From Selaginella moellendorffii (lineage: Eukaryota; Streptophyta; Lycopodiopsida; Selaginellales; Selaginellaceae): 64,000 nt of DNA. Positions 1-10,116 of this stretch are shown one piece after another. Under the pieces are notes generated by a model. That model had not been told where the DNA came from, made no database searches, and saw only the letters and a program-made list of their open reading frames with translations. Both the position numbers and the translations under genes were made by a program. The first letter of the stretch is position 1, and each line of letters opens with the position of its first letter. The DNA is taken from NCBI RefSeq assembly GCF_000143415.4, contig NW_003314424.1, positions 139,208 through 203,207 on the forward strand. Direction: 5' to 3'.

Positions 1-1250
1 TCAGTTTGGCCTTCACCCGACTTGATGGTTATATTGGCTCTAGCCTTCTTCGGGTAGGGACATTCCCTCGAAAAGTGTCCCGCTTCACCGTAGTTGTAGC
101 ATACGTTGTTTCCCACGCTGCTATACTATTTGACCTTCTTATCCGTGGGTTTGTCTCTTTTCGCTTGACTCCCCCACGTACTCGCTCGTTAGCCACCGGA
201 TTTGCCTTTCCAGAACCCCGAGGACTCATTCTTAGAGAAACTCTTCTTGAATTTCCCTCGGCTATACGTTCCCCTTGGTTTGGCCCCTTTGCTAAACATG
301 GACCCCGACCCCGTCGTGTTTCCCTTTCGCAGGTTATCGTTGAAATGCACCTTGATGGCCGCATTCAACGCTTCCTTGTAGTTGGTCGGGTTCCACCGCA
401 TCACCTCACCGTGAGCCTAGGTTTTCAAACTTGATATGAAGGCATGGAACGCATCCATATCCCCCATGTCTGTGACAAGTATCCTCTTTGCCATAAACCC
501 ATTCACATACTCCTGAATGGTTCCGGTCTGCTTTAGCCTACTCAGCTCGTCTCTTAGATGTAGAGTAGCATTCGGAGGAACGTAAGTCGCACGGATCCTC
601 GCCTTCATCATTTCCCAAGTGGCCACCGGTCCTTCGTTGGCATCTGTCGTTCTCCACCAAGACTTGGCATTATCTGCCAAGTATGGTTTTGCACATGGGA
701 CTTTCTCCGAGCTTGGTAACCGCAATGCGCAGAAGTAGTCCTCCATATCATAAAACCAATCCTCCACCACCTTATAGTCATTCACTCCCTTGAAAACTGG
801 TGGGGGCTTTGGTTTGTACTTGGGAACTGCCTGAGGGACTGATTCCACTTCGGTCTGTTCAACTTTGTTTGGTCCTGCCTCAGTCCCTACCGAGGGGTCC
901 GCACCCTCTGCGCTGCCAGCATCCTCAGTCTTTCACTTTTTCTTCCGCTTCTCGTCACGCTTTAACTTGCGTACGAGAGTCTCTAGCAGGGCATTGGTTT
1001 GTGCCAATTGTCCTTCTAGAACGTCCAATCGAGCCTTGGACGACCGAACCTCACCACTAGACTCCTGTTTGGAAGTTGCCTCACTGGAGTCCTCCTCATG
1101 CAAGGATTCCTCATCCATAGCCTCCTGTTCGACCGGAGGCTCCAGCTCTGGAGGAGGTTCCGTCTCTGCTTGGGTTCGCTTATGTCCTGCCCTTGCCATC
1201 TCCCAGAAATCCGGCATTTCGGTCAAGCTTTTGGGGATCCTTTAGCCTAT
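1..1250 (-). mobile_element. Ty3/gypsy retrotransposon, gag part, truncated by window edge
   Basis: Read on the minus strand, three open stretches form one gag polyprotein: an acidic coiled N-terminus (1226 to 933), the retrotransposon gag core (848 to 417, with WFYDMEDYF and KSWWRTTDA), then a basic linker (404 to 189) leading to a zinc knuckle near 100-30. The pieces lie in different frames, so the copy is broken. The knuckle reads CYNYGEAGHFSREC: the second zinc ligand of the usual CxxC is a tyrosine. Protease, reverse transcriptase and integrase would lie left of base 1 and are not seen. A related, far more decayed copy lies on the plus strand at 57.3-60.8 kb. No LTR or primer-binding site was found upstream of this gag. 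Confidence 0.85.
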
Positions 1251-1339
1251 GACATCTCGGGGAGTCGGTTCCTTACAACACGTTCCCATGAACTGGAAGT
1301 GTGCTAGTCGCCCAGTCCTTCCGTGTCTTGAGGTTCTCA

Positions 1340-1530
1340 AGATCGATTTCAGGGGGTGCCACCTCTAGCAAATCTCCTTCTTGTCCACAAAACATAGTAA
1401 CCTAGGTCACTAGGTCAATGAAATGTGTATATATATTTCTAATATCCTGTGGGGACTAATACAAAAACTAAGTGTGCCACCCTCTAATGAAGCTACCTAA
1501 AAAACTCTTTTGCATCCCACATGTGGGCCT
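1340..1530. repeat. Dispersed repeat, first copy (second at 3790-4050)
   Basis: The stretch around 1400-1520 (GACTAATACAAAAACTA, then TGCCACCCTCT) recurs in diverged form at 3790-3925, and the segment GGGGGTGCCAC...AAACAT at 1352-1392 recurs at 4014-4048. The two blocks are in opposite order in the two places, so this is not a simple LTR pair. They may be 3' ends of two LINE copies or pieces of one repeat family. Confidence 0.5.
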
Positions 1531-2039
1531 AGCCCTATAAAAGAAGAAGCTGTAATCTCCTCCTCCATGCCATGTCGAAGTTGACATCTCCCTTCCATGC
1601 AGCTCTTAGGATTGACACTGGGGGACACCACCTCCATTGGCCCTCTACTCTAAAGCACAAGAGCCAAGCCTTTTGCCACTTCACCATCCTTGACAGCTTC
1701 CCGTTATCCTTAAGAATAACATATTGTAGCCAAATTGCTACGAGCGTGAGTCACCACCATTCTGCCATCACCACCATTCTGCCATCACCACTGACACTCT
1801 AGCTTATAGTCTATCAAAGTGGGACTTATTGCGTGCTTCCCATAATGCCTAAACTCCCATCACACACCAAATGGCCAACCTAGCATAGCCCATTGCCACA
1901 CCCAACTCCACTCTAGATGTGTCCTAGCACACATGAATCCTCCATCCATGTCAACCCCTACATCTAATACACCTCCAAGCTGGGCCCCTAGCCCCCTCAA
2001 ACTAGTGCAGTACATCTCCATTACGTGCCTCTAAATCTT

Positions 2040-3760
2040 GTGTAACCCTAAGTTCCTTCTTAGCTTTGAGGATCTGCTATCACATTCCCATAGGGCTTGC
2101 ATGACTGTCTTGATCTCGTCACACTCTTTGCATCTCCTATCCACATCCTCTTGGAATCATTGGCTTGCTGGGAGGCCATTGTTGGCCACCAGCCAAGATG
2201 TGACCTTCACTTTCTCCTACACTGGCAACTTTTAAAATTCCATTGTGTTGTCGACCATCTATTCCATGTGCACTCCTTGTTTTATCCACTTCCACCACAG
2301 ATTTGGGATCTTCTCTAGATATCAACAAATCATTCAGTGCTCCTTTCACTTCGTATGAAAAGAAGTCATTTGCTCCTCTTCACCATGCTGCATGGTCCCA
2401 GTCCAAATCCTCTAGTGGCTGTTTCTGCCACCATATCAATAGCCTATTGCCCTCCAGAAGACTCTCTAACTCAACCACTTCCAGCTGCTTGGGTGTCTGT
2501 CATAGCACTCAAATTCTTCCTCTAACTTCATTGTTCATGACCTGCAGCACCATTTGTGCTTCTCCCACCTAGTGGGAGGAGAGTATCCCCCTCATAACTT
2601 GAAAGGGCCACCCTATATTGTCTCTTCGAGAGACCACAAACCATACCTCCACATCTCCTTTTGAATAGGCTGCAGTGGGAGCTGTGAATGCCCAAATCCA
2701 AGATCCTAGTGGGAAGCAGGTCCATACCCTACTCCTCCCACTATGAGTCCCTCTATACTATTATAAAGTCCCTAGCTTCGAGGCACTATTTTGGCCATCC
2801 TCCTCCTCCTTTTGCCTTGTTCACCAGATGCAAAAGTTGCAGTATATCTAGCTGGAGGTTTTGCCTCCTCCACTGGCCAAACACCTTTAGCCACCTCACC
2901 ATTTTCCTGGGTCCTTGTCCAACACCCCTACTAGGTTCTTCAGGGTCTAGAAGCTACTAACATGGAGTTTCCTCTAGATGGTGCAATGTGCCTCTCTACC
3001 TATATCCTCTCTTTAGTCTTGAATAGTGCATTAAAGAATTAACCTAGTTTTCTAGTCGCCCACGAACATCAAATTCGTGTGGAAACTCCTCACAGTCACG
3101 TACTCCCGGTAGACTCTGGCCTTGATGTGGATCACGTATCTCCGTGGGTTCATCCGTGGGGCGGCGTTGATCGCATCCTGGATCCACCCAAACTGCCCCG
3201 ACCCGTCCTGCACCACCACCGCGTCCACGATATTTTGGCAAAGCTTGTTGGCAATGCACCTCATGTTTGGGAGGTGGACCCACACTGGATGTTTGCAGAG
3301 GGGCCAATACATGGTTAAGGGTGGCAATCTTATACAAGGCATCTATAGATTGTGGAAAGCATTCCCACTATAGCAAGTGGCATTGGAAAAGGTATAAGCT
3401 GCCAAGGTTGCCTACCCAGCTAGAGGCCCATGAGGATGATCTTATACCTTGTCGCCATTGCCATGTTGCTTAGGTCTATGATGCCTAGTCCACCCAGAAT
3501 ATGTGGCCAAGCTATCAATTGCCATGCCACCTTAGCCATTGTGTGCCTTGTGACCAGCACACCATGCCATACATATGTTCAAAGGATCCATAACGTGATT
3601 TAGAAGTGGGCCTTAAGGAAATTTGGGATCCCAGCAAGGATTGTGGTAGCCAAGTGCATAGTGCTACCCATCATCTTGCAATATGGCCAAAGAAGTATTG
3701 GGACTTGGAGTCCACTTTGAAGAAGGTGAGAGCTATAGCGCTGAGTAGGATGTCATCTGA
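2040..3760 (-). mobile_element. LINE-type (non-LTR) retrotransposon remnant, ORF2 3' part
   Basis: On the minus strand around 3560-3450 the translation gives VAWQLIAWPHILGGLGIIDL, which matches the end of LINE reverse transcriptases (the GGLG block). Further downstream, around 2190-2080, it gives RRCKECDEIKTVMHALWEC, the zinc-binding domain that follows reverse transcriptase in plant LINEs. Many stops and frameshifts show the element is dead. The catalytic reverse-transcriptase core is not recognisable here. A pectin-methylesterase fragment interrupts the element between these two blocks. Confidence 0.65.
3052..3243 (-). pseudogene. Pectin methylesterase gene fragment
   Basis: About 60 residues on the minus strand, from DAVVVQDGSGQFGWIQDAIN through YVIHIKARVYREYVTV to NLMFVGD, match the start of the plant pectin methylesterase catalytic domain, the enzyme that de-esterifies wall pectin. 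It stops right after FVGD, before the catalytic residues, so it cannot be active. It sits inside the LINE remnant in the same orientation. That suggests capture or nested insertion of an exon piece. The reading frame is still open over the fragment, so it is younger or better preserved than its surroundings. Confidence 0.75.
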
Positions 3761-4059
3761 CATTGTAGCGTTAAATTCCATTACTACCTAGATGCTAGGT
3801 CCTTGGGTCAATAAACATGTATGTACATTCCTATGTCCCAATGAGACTAATACAAAAACTAGGCATGCCACCCTCTCAACAAGTTACTATACATAATAGT
3901 CTTGTATCCCAACTGAACTTAGTCTTGAAGTAGAAATAGTCATGGTTATCTCATTTGGATCATGTTGATATCCAAATCTCCCCTTCTAGCCAAATGTAGA
4001 ATAGAGTTAAGGGGGTGCCACTACTAGTGGATCACTCTACCAAAACATGAGAGTATCTG

Positions 4060-6080
4060 TTCCTCCACTTTTCTAGTCAACTGGGTTTCACCCATTCTTT
4101 CAAAATGGCATAATGGAGGTGCATTGTTGCAAGAGTAAGTCTCCACCATGAGGCTATCACCATAGATATCCTCACTTGTTGTCTATTGAAATGACTTTTC
4201 TTTTTTACACTTATGCCAACTTTAGAAATAGACTGCAAGAAAATATATACCACATTATAATGGTAGGGTACACGTTAGCACACTAGCATTCTCTTGTATG
4301 AGAATGCTTTTCAGTCTTGGAAATGTTTTAAATAGACTTAATTATTTGACGTGATTACTTTTGAGTGTTTTGAATTTTATTTCTATTTTATTATTCATAA
4401 ATGACTCCCGAAAACTTTTAATGGGGATTCATTGTGTAAATATACCTTGCTCTTCTCATATGGGAGGATTGGGATATAATCAAGCAAGCAAAGTTTTTTA
4501 TAAGAAGTATTATATAAATCTCAAATGCTATGGAAAGCTATGGAGTATATTTATTAGTGCTATCTGCCATGCTATTTATTTCTTAATTTCTTTTGCTCCG
4601 AACTATTGTTTTGGAAGTAGCTTGAGCATTTTTATCAATGGTGACAGTGGTTTCCACATTTTCAGGAAATATCATTGAAACTGGATGAATAAGGCAACAA
4701 CCAGATACGGCAGGTCAAGGAAAATGAAATGTATGTTTTTATTTTGCAAGCTCACATTTCATACAGGAAGAAGTGAAAGCACAAGCTTATACCGAGAAAA
4801 TTTCACAGCTGCTGTTAACAGCTGTGTTTGCAGCTGGTGCTCTACAGTGACAAGTTTGAGCAGTTTCAGGTATTGTTCGAAATCCTATGTTTAACTAAAA
4901 CAGATTTGGCTTTGAGCAGGACACGCTGACTAAGAGTAATGAGGTGTTTGCGTCCTTTAAATCCAGCATTACCGTTCTCCTTCCCTAGAGCCAAAGGTAT
5001 GTGGGATTTCGACCTCTGGTAGATGGTACAACGCTTTCGTTTTCGTTATGTAGATGGTACAGGATCCTGGGATGTGAGAAGATCCACCTGGGGAGAGAGG
5101 TCACGCTCCTCACAAGCACAATGCCAGCAAGAAAGAAGAAGAGATACATTGCCCCAAGGTATGGCTGAGCAAAACACTTGGTAACTGGACTGATTGTAGC
5201 TTTATTCTTTGGGTGTGGCAGCTGGCTATTTTGGAAATAAGTCTGCCCGCTTCCAGCAATTATTCTGGTGAAAGCCAACAACTTGGAGGCCCCCTCCCCT
5301 TGTGAAACCCGGTTGCTTCTGAGCAAAGGCACCACAGAGGTCTGGACAGGAACTTTTTTGCCTTGAGAATGTTTGGATTGAGTAGTAGAGCTGCATGTCT
5401 CTGTCTTTAGGAAGCTAAGCAGGACAGTGACAAAAATCCTTGAATGCCCTCACTAATGCCTCTCATTGTGTTGTGACAGAAGTCCAGAGAAAATGGCTTG
5501 GCTGGCCGGGATGGAGATTGGAAGGGGAGCTACAAAAAACTCCAGAGCAAGGCTGGGATCTTCCTGGAAGTTTGAGACGAAGAACGTGTTACAACCCCAA
5601 GTAAGCTTTGCTTTCAGCACAGTTTTAAATGAAATTGATCTCTTGTGCAAATTGCAAGATCATGGAATATGATTGCCATGATGTTTGTTCCGGTGCTAGT
5701 TAAAAAGTACGAAGAGCTCTAGCATGAGACAAGACCGTGAAGCTTAGAAAAAAGCAAAGCAAGAAAGTATGTGGTGGCTGGATATTTTGGAAGTAAGGAG
5801 TATTTCCATTGCCCATTGCATTTCATGGTAATGAAAATTTTCCTATAAAACATTTTTAACTATATAATGTGTAGAGAGTTGTGAAATTATTAAGTTTGTC
5901 ATAACCTTATTATTTTAAAATTTATAATATTTATATTAAATTACAATTGAAAATTGAGTTAAACTTATGAACTAAACTTTTCAGCTCATGAACTCAAGAG
6001 TCTACACTCCCAAGAACCATGTCAAGTCAAGGGGGAAGGGTAAAAGGAGAGGGACAGTAGAGACCCACCTTTGATCCAAC
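4060..6080. other. No supported gene
   Basis: AT-rich with scattered short open frames on both strands (for example minus 5335-4985 and plus 5466-5672). None resembles a known family and none has a convincing exon chain. An exon-like stretch at 5496-5595 on the plus strand (preceded by a CAG acceptor) may be a remnant, but it is unidentified. Confidence 0.4.
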
Positions 6081-6119
6081 AATAATCTTCACTTGCACAT
6101 GAATCCTTTGTCCACCACT

Positions 6120-7290
6120 GCACTCCTCCTCCGGCTCTGTCCGCATGACAAACGCTTCCAGCTACACAGTAGTACCGAGCTTGGCCTGGACGCACAGAGG
6201 ATTAGCACCAGGAAGGAACAACGTCAAGCTCACTCACCCCCTCCAAGGACTTGACGTGATATATCATATATGTGCTTGAGCCCTGATCTCCTGGGGCCGT
6301 GGCCAAAGTGCGCAGCAAAGCCATGTGCAGTACATGGCCAACCCACAAGCTTCAGCCAAGAGCTCGTCCCCCAAACACTGATCCCTGCGAGTTGAGCTGC
6401 TGAGGCTCCACCATAAAACACGTTTGGTGTCGAGTGCTCTGGATCAAGACAGCACTAGCATCATCCTTGCTTCCTGATGCCAGCAGTTGCCGCCCCTCGT
6501 CGAGCATGCATCCCACACGTTTCTGCCAGCCATCAGCGGCCTGGGGAGCTCCAAGCGCGGCGTGATGATCGTGACGATCATCCACATCCACGCGTCTGGC
6601 TTCAAGAGCATTCACCCGCGCTGGCTTGCCAGTTATCCTGTCGCGGGCCACGAAGACGAGGCCAGCCTCCAGGGCAGTAGCTTGGTGCTGCAGAGCTTGG
6701 ACGTGTACGTGGAGGGAGCTGCGGCCGGCTCGTTGAACCGTTCCACGTCCACATCGAACAGCAGCGGCTTGTGGATGACCAGGCCGTCCAAGAGTACCGT
6801 CAAGAACATGAGCGGCCTCGAGGCACCTTGTCTCCGAGGCAATGCTGTAGCATAAGCAAATTATCATCGTTAGATATGGCGATTTCACCTTGCGGCAGAC
6901 GTGCTCTCCCAGGCAATCCATATCCTTGAGCAGCCTCGCCATGCTAATCTCCTGCATGTGGTCCTGGTAGTGGAGCTGGAGGAGCCTGTCCGTGGCCAAG
7001 AGGAAGTGGACGCTCACACGCCCGTCTTGCACTGATCGCTGCGGCAACGAGAGCTGGGAGGCGGCCAGCGAGTCGAGGCGAGTGAAAGAACCGTCGCCTC
7101 CTTCCCCGCCACCCCAGCAGGCCAGTTGATGAGTCCCAGGGAGTCGCAAGCTGCGGGGCTCGAAGCCAGCCACTTCCACTGCTCCACGGTCACGGGGGAT
7201 ACGTACAGACTGCCTGGGAACAGCGCCATCGGCATCTTCTGCTGCCGTGGCGGCGGTGGCGGCGGGGGCACCAACACTCATGTATCCTCC
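6120..7290 (-). pseudogene. ACOT9-like acyl-CoA thioesterase pseudogene (double hotdog)
   Basis: The pieces in order on the minus strand match the plant ACOT9-type acyl-CoA thioesterase, which hydrolyses fatty acyl-CoA. SLYVSPVTVEQWKWLASSP (about 7230) leads into the first hotdog domain with LHYQDHMQEISMARLLKDMD (about 6980-6920). Then come DGLVIHKPLLFDVDVERF, AGRSSLHVHVQ and FVARDRITGKPARVNAL. The second hotdog domain starts with TRHQTCFMVEPQQLNSQG (about 6430-6380). One short intron (about 6888-6845) with GT-AG ends is still visible. At least three frameshifts separate these pieces, so no full protein can be made. The long minus frame over 7344-6352 runs through these frames by chance and is not the real product. 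Confidence 0.8.
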
Positions 7291-7344
7291 CCACCATCGC
7301 CGATTTAGGGCCGACCTTACACGATGGAAGGGCTTTGCTGCCAT

Positions 7345-8146
7345 GTCTGTGGATTGTGTTTGAGATTAAGGTTTTGAGACTTGCTTGAAATTCGTCATCG
7401 CCGCTCTTTCTTGGCCCCGTTGAAACACAAACAAATCAGAAACTGTTAGTATTCATGCAGAAACCAAATGGTCTAAAAGGTGGATTTTCACTTATATTTT
7501 TAAATGCATTAATTCGTTCAAGTGTAGTTTTTTAAAAAAAATGCAAAGGTAATGACTCTTTCGAGTCTTTATTTTTGTTCTTATTTGATTGGTCTATCTC
7601 CACTCTGGTGCAAGTTTCTGGATGAACACATTGGCATCCTGCCCACAACTGCAACCTCTTGGACAATGGAGAGCGATGGCCTCCAGGAACCTAGTTGCAT
7701 TTGCCTTTTCACGTGTAACTAGGTAACCCTGCTAATCTCCTTTTCACGTCTAACTAGGTGCCTCGTGTCCACAAACCAATCCTTGCTACACAGTAGTGAG
7801 CACATCGTCTCCCCTCACCCAGAGACAGCCCTGCTCTCCGGGGTAAAGCTTCACACATTGAACTTATCCCTGGAAGAAAGTAGCCCCCCATGGAAATCTG
7901 GCCGTACTCCGTCATCCCATATTGCTGTACCAGCCAACGGGTGCCAAGTGTCGCTCAATAGATCAAAAGAACTGAGGAACAAGAAGGAACATCCTGGGAA
8001 CACATATTTGCAGCCTTCAGTTCCTCTGGAAGGAATAGCTGCGTGGAAGTGAAGCAGTAGCATGCACGTCGAGTTGGCCGGCGTGGCTGCAGCACCTTAA
8101 CTCCTCTTAAACTTGCTTTAATTGCTAGTCGGCCACTCATAGGTGG
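7345..8146. other. Intergenic; no supported gene
   Basis: Contains a 95-residue plus-strand frame (7765-8052) with no recognisable family, and AT-rich sequence at 7480-7590. It may hold the 3' untranslated region of ndhT near 8100-8146. Confidence 0.4.
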
Positions 8147-9000
8147 TCAATGTTTAAAGAAACCTACATAAATCATAGTGGCAACAGACACAAGGATGGC
8201 AAAGAGATCAAACGCAAGTGCTGTCTGTTGCTGGTCGCTCAGCTTGAGATTCTTCCCGTCGAGCACTTCAATTGGGTCTAGCTTGGGCTGCCACTCGGTT
8301 TTCCATTTTGGAGGCTTGCTGCTTTCTCTGCGCTGGCTTCTATCCACTTCGTAAGGCCAGATGAATCTGCCCCCTCTCGCTTTGGATGCCTCCTGCGCCA
8401 AGTGCCAATCGTAGAGCTTCCTGTCGTCCTCGCTGCTCAACACGTTGTACGCTTCCTTGAGACGGAGAAATTTCTTTCCCGCTACCTCTAGAGGGAGTGT
8501 GGTGGAGTCAGGATGGTACTGCTTAGACAGCTTCCTATAAGCCACTTTGATTTCCTCTGTGTCAGCTTCAGGTGTGATCCCCAAGAACCTGTGGATCCAC
8601 AAGCGAAACCGCAAGATCACACACAGTCAATGGTGGGCTTCGTTTTTACTCACTCGTAATGTGTTCCCGATACGTGTGCTATGAGATCCGTAATGGTGTC
8701 GTCCAGTCCAGCTTGATCGTCTTTGCCCTCTTGTGTTGCTGCTGCTGCTTCAGCTGCTGCCCTTCCTCCTCCTTGGCCCTCCTTATCCGGATCATCATCT
8801 TTGTCAAATCGGATCCATCCTTCGTCCGGAGAGCTCCATTCAATCATTCTGTTGGCTCGTTTGTTGGGAGCGTTGGGCACAGCGGAGCATTTGATGGGCG
8901 AGGAGGATCCCACCTTGAGCTGAGGACGCGGACGGCCATGGCAAGAAGAAGAAGAGCGGCTCAGCAGCATGATAAAAACTGGAATGTATGGCTGGGACAA
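8147..9000 (-). CDS. ndhT: NdhT / CRRJ, chloroplast NDH complex J-domain subunit
   Basis: Two exons (9000-8654, 8588-8147; GT-AG intron of 65 nt) encode 262 residues. The N-terminus is rich in Ser and Arg and fits a chloroplast transit peptide. A J domain follows (YEFLGITPEADTEEIKVAY through QYHPDST, with HPD intact, then KLYDWHLA). One C-terminal membrane span (ALAFDLFAILVSVATMIYVG) ends the protein. J domain plus a single C-terminal span is the layout of NdhT (CRRJ), which docks ferredoxin at the thylakoid NDH complex. Splicing restores Y-E-F-L-G across the junction, which supports the exon model. The start at 9000 is the first ATG; a later ATG 11 codons in is possible. It is divergent from NDUFB9, with 83 bp between start codons. 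Confidence 0.85.
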
Positions 9001-9054
9001 GATAAGTACCTAGGAAGCCCTAAGTAGAGAGTCAATTTAACTCTTGTTGAAGCT

Positions 9055-9083
9055 CAGAGAGAGAGTGAGAGAGAGAGAGAGAG
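9055..9083. repeat. GA-rich simple repeat in the NDUFB9 leader
   Basis: A run of AGAGAGAG with one interruption ends directly at the ATG of NDUFB9. GA/CT-rich leaders are common in plant promoters; here it also lies between two divergent genes. Confidence 0.7.
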
Positions 9084-9630
9084 ATGAGTGCCTCTTTAAC
9101 GATCGCTGGTTTGGCATCACTTGCGGCCCGGCGAGATGCCCAGAGGAGACGGGTGTGTCGGCTCTACAGGAAGGCGCTCCACCATACCCTTGATTGGGTC
9201 ATATTCCGGGAGCCCTTCTACAAGGAGGTGAGGAGGCGTGTTGCGATCCAAGCGCGCATTCTTCTTCTTGTGTGCTTGTGCAGGCATCTAAGCTGAGAGC
9301 CAGATTCGATGTCAACAAGGATGTGGTAGATGTGGATGCAATAGAGAGGCTCATTGTCAAGGGAGAGGCCGAGTTCAAGAAGTTCCAGCATCCAGAGCCA
9401 TACGCAGGTTTGTTTTTCTCATCGCATAAGGCAATGTTTGTGTGCTCACCAACATTTCGTCCAATCTACAGTTCCTTGGTCCCCTGAAGGCGTAACGTAT
9501 GCAAGAAACCCACCTCTTCCAGCCGAGGTTTGTATCTTTTATATTCAGATCTTGCAACTCTTTTTATTCGGGCTTTGATCAGGTTGTGGTTGTAAAAGAT
9601 TGGGGGAGGGAAGACTGGAGCACTCACTAG
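9084..9630 (+). CDS. Mitochondrial complex I subunit B22 (NDUFB9, LYR family)
   Basis: Four exons (9084-9227, 9284-9407, 9472-9527, 9583-9630) give 123 residues. The LYR motif is present as VCRLYRKALHHTLDW near residues 22-36, followed by LRARFDVNKDVVDVDAIERL, FQHPEPYAVPWSPEG and RNPPLPAE. This matches the short plant form of the NDUFB9/B22 accessory subunit of NADH:ubiquinone oxidoreductase, which binds mitochondrial acyl carrier protein through the LYR motif. All introns are GT-AG, 56, 64 and 55 nt. The plant protein ends soon after the PxAE block, as here (VVVVKDWGREDWSTH). Its stop codon is 22 bp from the stop of the convergent RPC11 gene. Confidence 0.9.
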
Positions 9631-9652
9631 AGGGCCTTTTTTGAGAATAAGT

Positions 9653-10075
9653 TTAGTCTTCTCTCCACCGGAACGAGCAGTTTGGATTGCCGCACCTGTA
9701 AAAGGCTGTGCTTGGCTCGTCCGCCGATCTGATCTGGACCAGCATAAAGTAAGCATGCCCATAGTTGCACTTGGCACAGGTAACTGTCCAGCCCCACGGT
9801 TGTAAGAAGCTCAGAGCTCATTCACACACACATACCTGGTGTGCGATCGCAATTCTTCCATGCGTCTTCTCCCCCCATAACGTCGTCAACCTCCTTGTTC
9901 TTGAGAGGGATCGGCTTGCTGATCTGAGAAGGAAGAGGCGTGAACGAGGAGAGAAAGCAGGAGAGCAAACCTTGAGGTCCACGCCGAAAATGTATGCACA
10001 GGTGGGGCAAAAGTATCTCAGCCTGCCAGCGTGCTCCACCAGCAGCAGGCTTGAGCATGTCGGGCAAAACTCCAT
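9653..10075 (-). CDS. RNA polymerase III subunit C11 (RPC10/POLR3K)
   Basis: Three exons (10075-9971, 9923-9836, 9783-9653) give 107 residues, the usual length. The N-terminal zinc ribbon is MEFCPTCSSLLLVEHAGRL with CPTC further on. The C-terminal TFIIS-like ribbon has CAKC, then the catalytic hairpin QIRSADEPSTAFYRC and CGNPNCSFRWRED. The acidic RSADE loop drives RNA cleavage by Pol III and helps termination and re-initiation. GT-AG introns of 47 and 52 nt. The start codon lies 41 bp from that of the divergent DDX47 helicase. The shared interval has an AACCCTAAA telo-box at 10081-10089, a motif common upstream of plant ribosome and translation genes. Confidence 0.93.
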
Positions 10076-10116
10076 CGGGGAACCCTAAACAGGATCCCTA
10101 AGAAGCTCTAGTGTGT

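Noticed and set aside
6352-7344. 330-residue minus-strand open frame as one gene
   Set aside because: Recognisable thioesterase motifs occur in three frames over this stretch; the long frame passes through an intron and wrong frames, so it is a pseudogene.
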